A DNA stretch of 64,000 nucleotides, taken from contig CAZAOY010000005.1 of the NCBI GenBank assembly GCA_964486925.1, forward strand, positions 1-64,000. Reading direction: 5' to 3'. How positions within the stretch are numbered: the stretch's first letter is position 1; each line of letters begins with the position of its first letter. The notes under the pieces are model-generated. The model was not told the DNA's origin and did not search any database. It saw only the letters and a list, made by a program, of their open reading frames with translations. Positions 61,136 through 64,000 of this stretch are shown here, piece by piece. Source of the stretch: CAZAOY01 sp964486925. GTDB taxonomy: Bacteria; Bacillota; Clostridia; Oscillospirales; Ruminococcaceae. A program made the position numbers and the translations under genes.

Positions 61136-61900
61136 ATGGATTTAAAGGGATACTTTAGGGAAAACCAAGAGCTTGCGATTGCTTTTTCGGGTGGGGTAAA
61201 CTCCTCTTTTTTACTGGTGCAGGCGGCTAAGTATGCACGGAGGATGACAGCATATCTAGTTAAATCAGAGTTTTTGCAAGAACAGCTTCTAACTCTTGCA
61301 AAGCTATTAGCACAGCAGATTAAGGTAGAGCTTGTGGTAATAGATCTGGATGTCTTTAAGCTAAAGGCGGTGATCGAAAACAAAGGTGAGCGTTGTTACC
61401 ACTGTAAAAAAGCGATACTGGAGAGCATTACAAGCAGGGCGAAATCAGACGGATACAAGGTTATAGCTGATGGTGATACCTTGTGTAATGCAGATAATAA
61501 CAGCAGTAAAGCACAAAAGCTAGCAGCAAAGGCAGAGTTTAATATAAGCTCACCCTTAGCCGACTGTGGCTACAATTCATTTGAGATAAAGGATCTTTCG
61601 GTTAGTGAGGGAATAATCAGAGCGGATAGCTTTAGTTATTCCTGCCTAGGCGCAAAGGTGGAGCAAAAGACTAGGATAACCAAAAAGATTTTAAAAGAGA
61701 TATACAAGGGTGAGGAGATACTTAAAAATATCGGGTTTACCGACTTCTCGCTTGTGTATAACAATCGCTACGCAAAGCTACAGCTACCAAAGGATCAGAT
61801 GTTTCGTGTTGTGGAGATTAAGGACAGGTTACTCGAATATCTGTCGCCCTACTACAATGAGATTTATCTTGATCTAAGGGGTAATGTTACCTCTAGATAG
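61136..61900 (+). CDS. larE: LarE-like ATP-dependent sulfur transferase
   Basis: A 254-residue PP-loop protein of the LarE family, which activates a pyridine-dicarboxylate carboxyl group and donates sulfur from its own cysteine or from a cluster. The PP-loop reads FSGGVNSSF, with Asn22 replacing the usual Asp. GERCYHCKKAIL is the conserved C-x-x-C segment, and Cys170 in SCLGAKV corresponds to the SCLASR motif with the sacrificial or cluster cysteine. No larA, larB or larC is nearby, so the partner pathway is open. The ATG follows AAAGAGG by ~8 bases. Confidence 0.82.
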   Translation: MDLKGYFRENQELAIAFSGGVNSSFLLVQAAKYARRMTAYLVKSEFLQEQLLTLAKLLAQQIKVELVVIDLDVFKLKAVIENKGERCYHCKKAILESITSRAKSDGYKVIADGDTLCNADNNSSKAQKLAAKAEFNISSPLADCGYNSFEIKDLSVSEGIIRADSFSYSCLGAKVEQKTRITKKILKEIYKGEEILKNIGFTDFSLVYNNRYAKLQLPKDQMFRVVEIKDRLLEYLSPYYNEIYLDLRGNVTSR

Positions 61901-61925
61901 CAAGGTTTAAGGGATGGAGAATATT

Positions 61926-63770
61926 ATGAGGTTAAACAGCACAGTACAGAATACACGTCTTACAGGTGGTACACCGTTAGCTAAGCGGGAGCGAAACACC
62001 GCCTATCTAATGGAGCTAAAGAATGAAAATCTGCTCTTTGCCTACTATCAGGAGGCGGGGATAAACGGAAGTATAAACCGTAGGATTATCGACTGTCACG
62101 GCGGGTGGGAGTCACCAACAAGCCATATTAGGGGCACCTTTACAGGTCACTGGCTTAGCGCCGCCGCAAGAATCTATGATGAAACAAAGGACACACAGCT
62201 TAAAGCTAAAGCGGACCACATCGTATCAGAGATTGCCCGCTGTCAGGAGCTAAATGGCGACGGATGGGCGTTCTCCATCCCGCAGAAGTATCTGTACGCT
62301 ATTAAAAAGGGTCAGCGCTTCTGGGCGCCGCAGTATGTCTGCCACAAGCTTATGATGGGGTTACTTGACATGTATCTCTTTGCTAAAAACGAGCAGGCAT
62401 TTGAGGTGATACTAGGGTGTGCCGACTGGTTTTACCGTTTTTCATCTGATATTACCCGTGAGAATATGGATGATATGATGGATTTAGAGGAAACGGGGGG
62501 AATCCTTGAGCTTTGGGCGGATCTTTACGCTATTACCCAGGATGAACGTCATAAGGAGCTTATCAAGAGATACGAACGACCACGGCTATTTAACCCTTTA
62601 TATGAAGGTATCGACGTAATAACCAACATGCACGCAAACACCACCATACCCGAGATACACGGAGCGGCTAGAGCCTATGAGGTGACGAAGGATGAAAGAT
62701 ACCGTTTAATAGTCGAAAACTACTGGAACTTTGCGGTAACAAGCCGTGGAACATATGCAACAGGCGGGCAGACCTGCGGCGAGGTATACTCTCCGGCAGA
62801 AAGCCATGCAGAGCGTTTAGGGGAAACTAACCAAGAGCACTGTACTGTATACAACCTGATCCGCCTAGCGGACTACCTCTACCGTTGGACAGGTGGTAAG
62901 GAGTATGCCGACTATATCGAGCAAAACATCCATAACGGAATCTTTGCTCAAGGATACTGGCAGGGCAGACGTCAGGATACCTTATGCGAGTACGGTGCAC
63001 CTCCGGAAGGATTAATAGCTTACTACCTACCTCTTGCGGCAGGTTCGCAGAAGAAGTGGGGGAGCAAGCTTGATGATTTCTGGTGCTGTCACTGCACCTT
63101 GGTTCAGGCGAACGCACGTATCAACGAGTACATCTACTACACAGGATGTGACGAGCTTGTGGTAGCCCAGTATTTCCCTAGCAAAGCCGAGCTACAGTTT
63201 AGCGGGGTTAATGTATCGATAGACCAAACCGAAGTATACCTAGGTGGCCCTGGCTTAGACGCAACCAAAACCAACAAACCGCTACCTCATCGCCCTAACT
63301 TTACAAAGCATGAGATTAAGATAAATTCCGAGTCGCCTGTAACCTTTACCTTAAAGCTACGTATTCCATGGTGGATTAACAGTGATGCTGTTATAACCGT
63401 AAACGACGAACAGGTTAACGCTAGGGTTGTAGACGGCTATGCAGAGTTAAACCGAGAGTGGAAGGATGATACAATCGTTATAACCTTTAATAAAAAGATA
63501 CGCAGTGTGTCGCTGGTAGGAGCGAAGGATACCGTAGCATTTATCGATGGTCCTGTGCTGTTAGCGGGTATTACTCCGAATGAATGCTGTCTATATGGCG
63601 ACATCTTAGACCCAACCACCATGCTAGCACCACATGATACCAGAGAATGGTCAGCTTGGAAGAACACCTACAAAACAGTTAATCAGCCGATAAACTTTGT
63701 GGTAAAACCGATTAACGAGATAGGGAATGAGCAGTATACCGTGTACTTTCAGATTTTAAAGCCTAGGTAG
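61926..63770 (+). CDS. GH127-type beta-L-arabinofuranosidase (DUF1680)
   Basis: A 614-residue (alpha/alpha)6-barrel hydrolase. HGGWESPTSHIRGTFTGHWLSAAARIYDET, GGQTCGEVYSP, ETNQEHCTVYNLIRLADYLYRWTGG and the cysteine pair 387-388 in DFWCCHCTLVQANA fit the zinc-thiolate site of GH127/GH146 enzymes, in which a cysteine is the nucleophile. A C-terminal beta-sandwich (~430-614) completes the fold. It has no signal peptide, so it would act on imported arabinose-containing oligosaccharides, in keeping with yicI nearby. The ATG chosen follows GGAG by six bases; an ATG four codons earlier is the alternative. Confidence 0.85.
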   Translation: MRLNSTVQNTRLTGGTPLAKRERNTAYLMELKNENLLFAYYQEAGINGSINRRIIDCHGGWESPTSHIRGTFTGHWLSAAARIYDETKDTQLKAKADHIVSEIARCQELNGDGWAFSIPQKYLYAIKKGQRFWAPQYVCHKLMMGLLDMYLFAKNEQAFEVILGCADWFYRFSSDITRENMDDMMDLEETGGILELWADLYAITQDERHKELIKRYERPRLFNPLYEGIDVITNMHANTTIPEIHGAARAYEVTKDERYRLIVENYWNFAVTSRGTYATGGQTCGEVYSPAESHAERLGETNQEHCTVYNLIRLADYLYRWTGGKEYADYIEQNIHNGIFAQGYWQGRRQDTLCEYGAPPEGLIAYYLPLAAGSQKKWGSKLDDFWCCHCTLVQANARINEYIYYTGCDELVVAQYFPSKAELQFSGVNVSIDQTEVYLGGPGLDATKTNKPLPHRPNFTKHEIKINSESPVTFTLKLRIPWWINSDAVITVNDEQVNARVVDGYAELNREWKDDTIVITFNKKIRSVSLVGAKDTVAFIDGPVLLAGITPNECCLYGDILDPTTMLAPHDTREWSAWKNTYKTVNQPINFVVKPINEIGNEQYTVYFQILKPR

Positions 63771-64000
63771 TACGCTGTTGCAGTAAAACGGCTTTACAAT
63801 AAATTGACATACAATAGATTCGCATACAATACGAACCCTGCGTCAGTGTAGCGTTGTAACCGCTTCCGACGTAGGGGACGCATTGTATGCGTTTAGTTTT
63901 TGTGTGTTTAAGCAATCTCATTTTGCACGTTTCATTTAATATAATTATACCAAAATATCACTCTAAATCAATGCCTTCTACCTTGTGGTAGCTCTAATAG
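63771..64000. other. Right-end spacer with repeats and a minus-strand promoter
   Basis: There is no gene here. It holds GATTCGCAT-ACA-ATACGAACC, a degenerate form of the GGTTCGCAT palindrome, and ACGCAT-TGT-ATGCGT preceded by GTAGGGG. On the minus strand an extended -10 promoter (TTGATT, 16 bases, TGGTATAAT; 63944-63971) would read through these repeats towards the end of the GH127 gene. CTACC-TTGT-GGTAG near the edge is a small hairpin. Confidence 0.5.

Overview
The window looks like a chromosomal piece of a low-to-medium GC Gram-positive anaerobe of the class Clostridia, probably a gut member of the Oscillospiraceae/Ruminococcaceae type. The support is strong AGGAGG-type ribosome binding sites, GTG and TTG starts used alongside ATG, consensus sigma-A promoters with 17-bp spacers, Bce-type and LytTR/GHKL regulatory systems, a SpoIIQ-like membrane M23 peptidase (a hint of sporulation) and cytoplasmic plant-glycan hydrolases. 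A 100-N gap inside recQ is flanked by an exact 55-bp overlap, which suggests a scaffolded short-read or metagenome assembly.

Layout. 1-6000: surface polysaccharide genes (flippase fragment, two GT2 glycosyltransferases, DUF2304 protein, then on the minus strand an O-antigen ligase/polymerase and an initiating sugar-phosphate transferase). 6200-12100: SpoIIQ-like peptidase, then serC and serA with a 797-residue secreted protein of unknown function between them. 12100-18300: cca, DUF1349 protein, recQ, a streptomycin-kinase-like phosphotransferase and an alpha/beta hydrolase. 18480-29780: a complete branched-chain amino acid region (ilvB, ilvN, ilvC, ilvD, ilvA, ridA, leuA, leuC, leuD, leuB), headed by two tandem leader-peptide attenuators. 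29750-36200: palindromic repeats, a 105-bp MITE-like element, a Bce-type peptide-antibiotic detoxification module with a matching operator, an XRE regulator with a pentapeptide-like tail, and a LURP-one protein. 36300-41760: LytTR/GHKL two-component system and two ABC exporters separated by an array of seven hairpins. 41980-46410: lipoprotein gene, then a four-gene minus-strand operon (methyltransferase, double GNAT, NIF3-like, GNAT) behind a consensus promoter, a 33-codon leader ORF and an intrinsic terminator. 46450-48630: OmpR-type two-component system with 11-bp-phased direct repeats at its promoter. 48780-53920: GME-fold protein, thioesterase, nicotinate salvage (pncB, pncA-like), lipase, ung. 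54050-58510: polyamine transporter potABCD. 58550-63770: alpha-xylosidase, LarE-like sulfurtransferase, GH127-type arabinofuranosidase.

How the genes work together. The ilv-leu block makes valine, isoleucine and leucine. RidA sits directly after the threonine deaminase whose reactive enamine product it removes. The tandem attenuators let ribosome stalling on Ile/Val/Leu codons open transcription. The bceRS/bceAB-like genes form a self-regulated antimicrobial-peptide response. The methyltransferase/GNAT operon has the architecture of a translation-sensing attenuated operon, and I consider it and the tandem ilv leaders the best candidates for something not yet described. Several intergenic regions hold related palindromes and two copies of a small inverted-repeat element, which points to mobile or REP-like repeats in this genome. 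No tRNA, rRNA, CRISPR array, phage gene or transposase gene was found.
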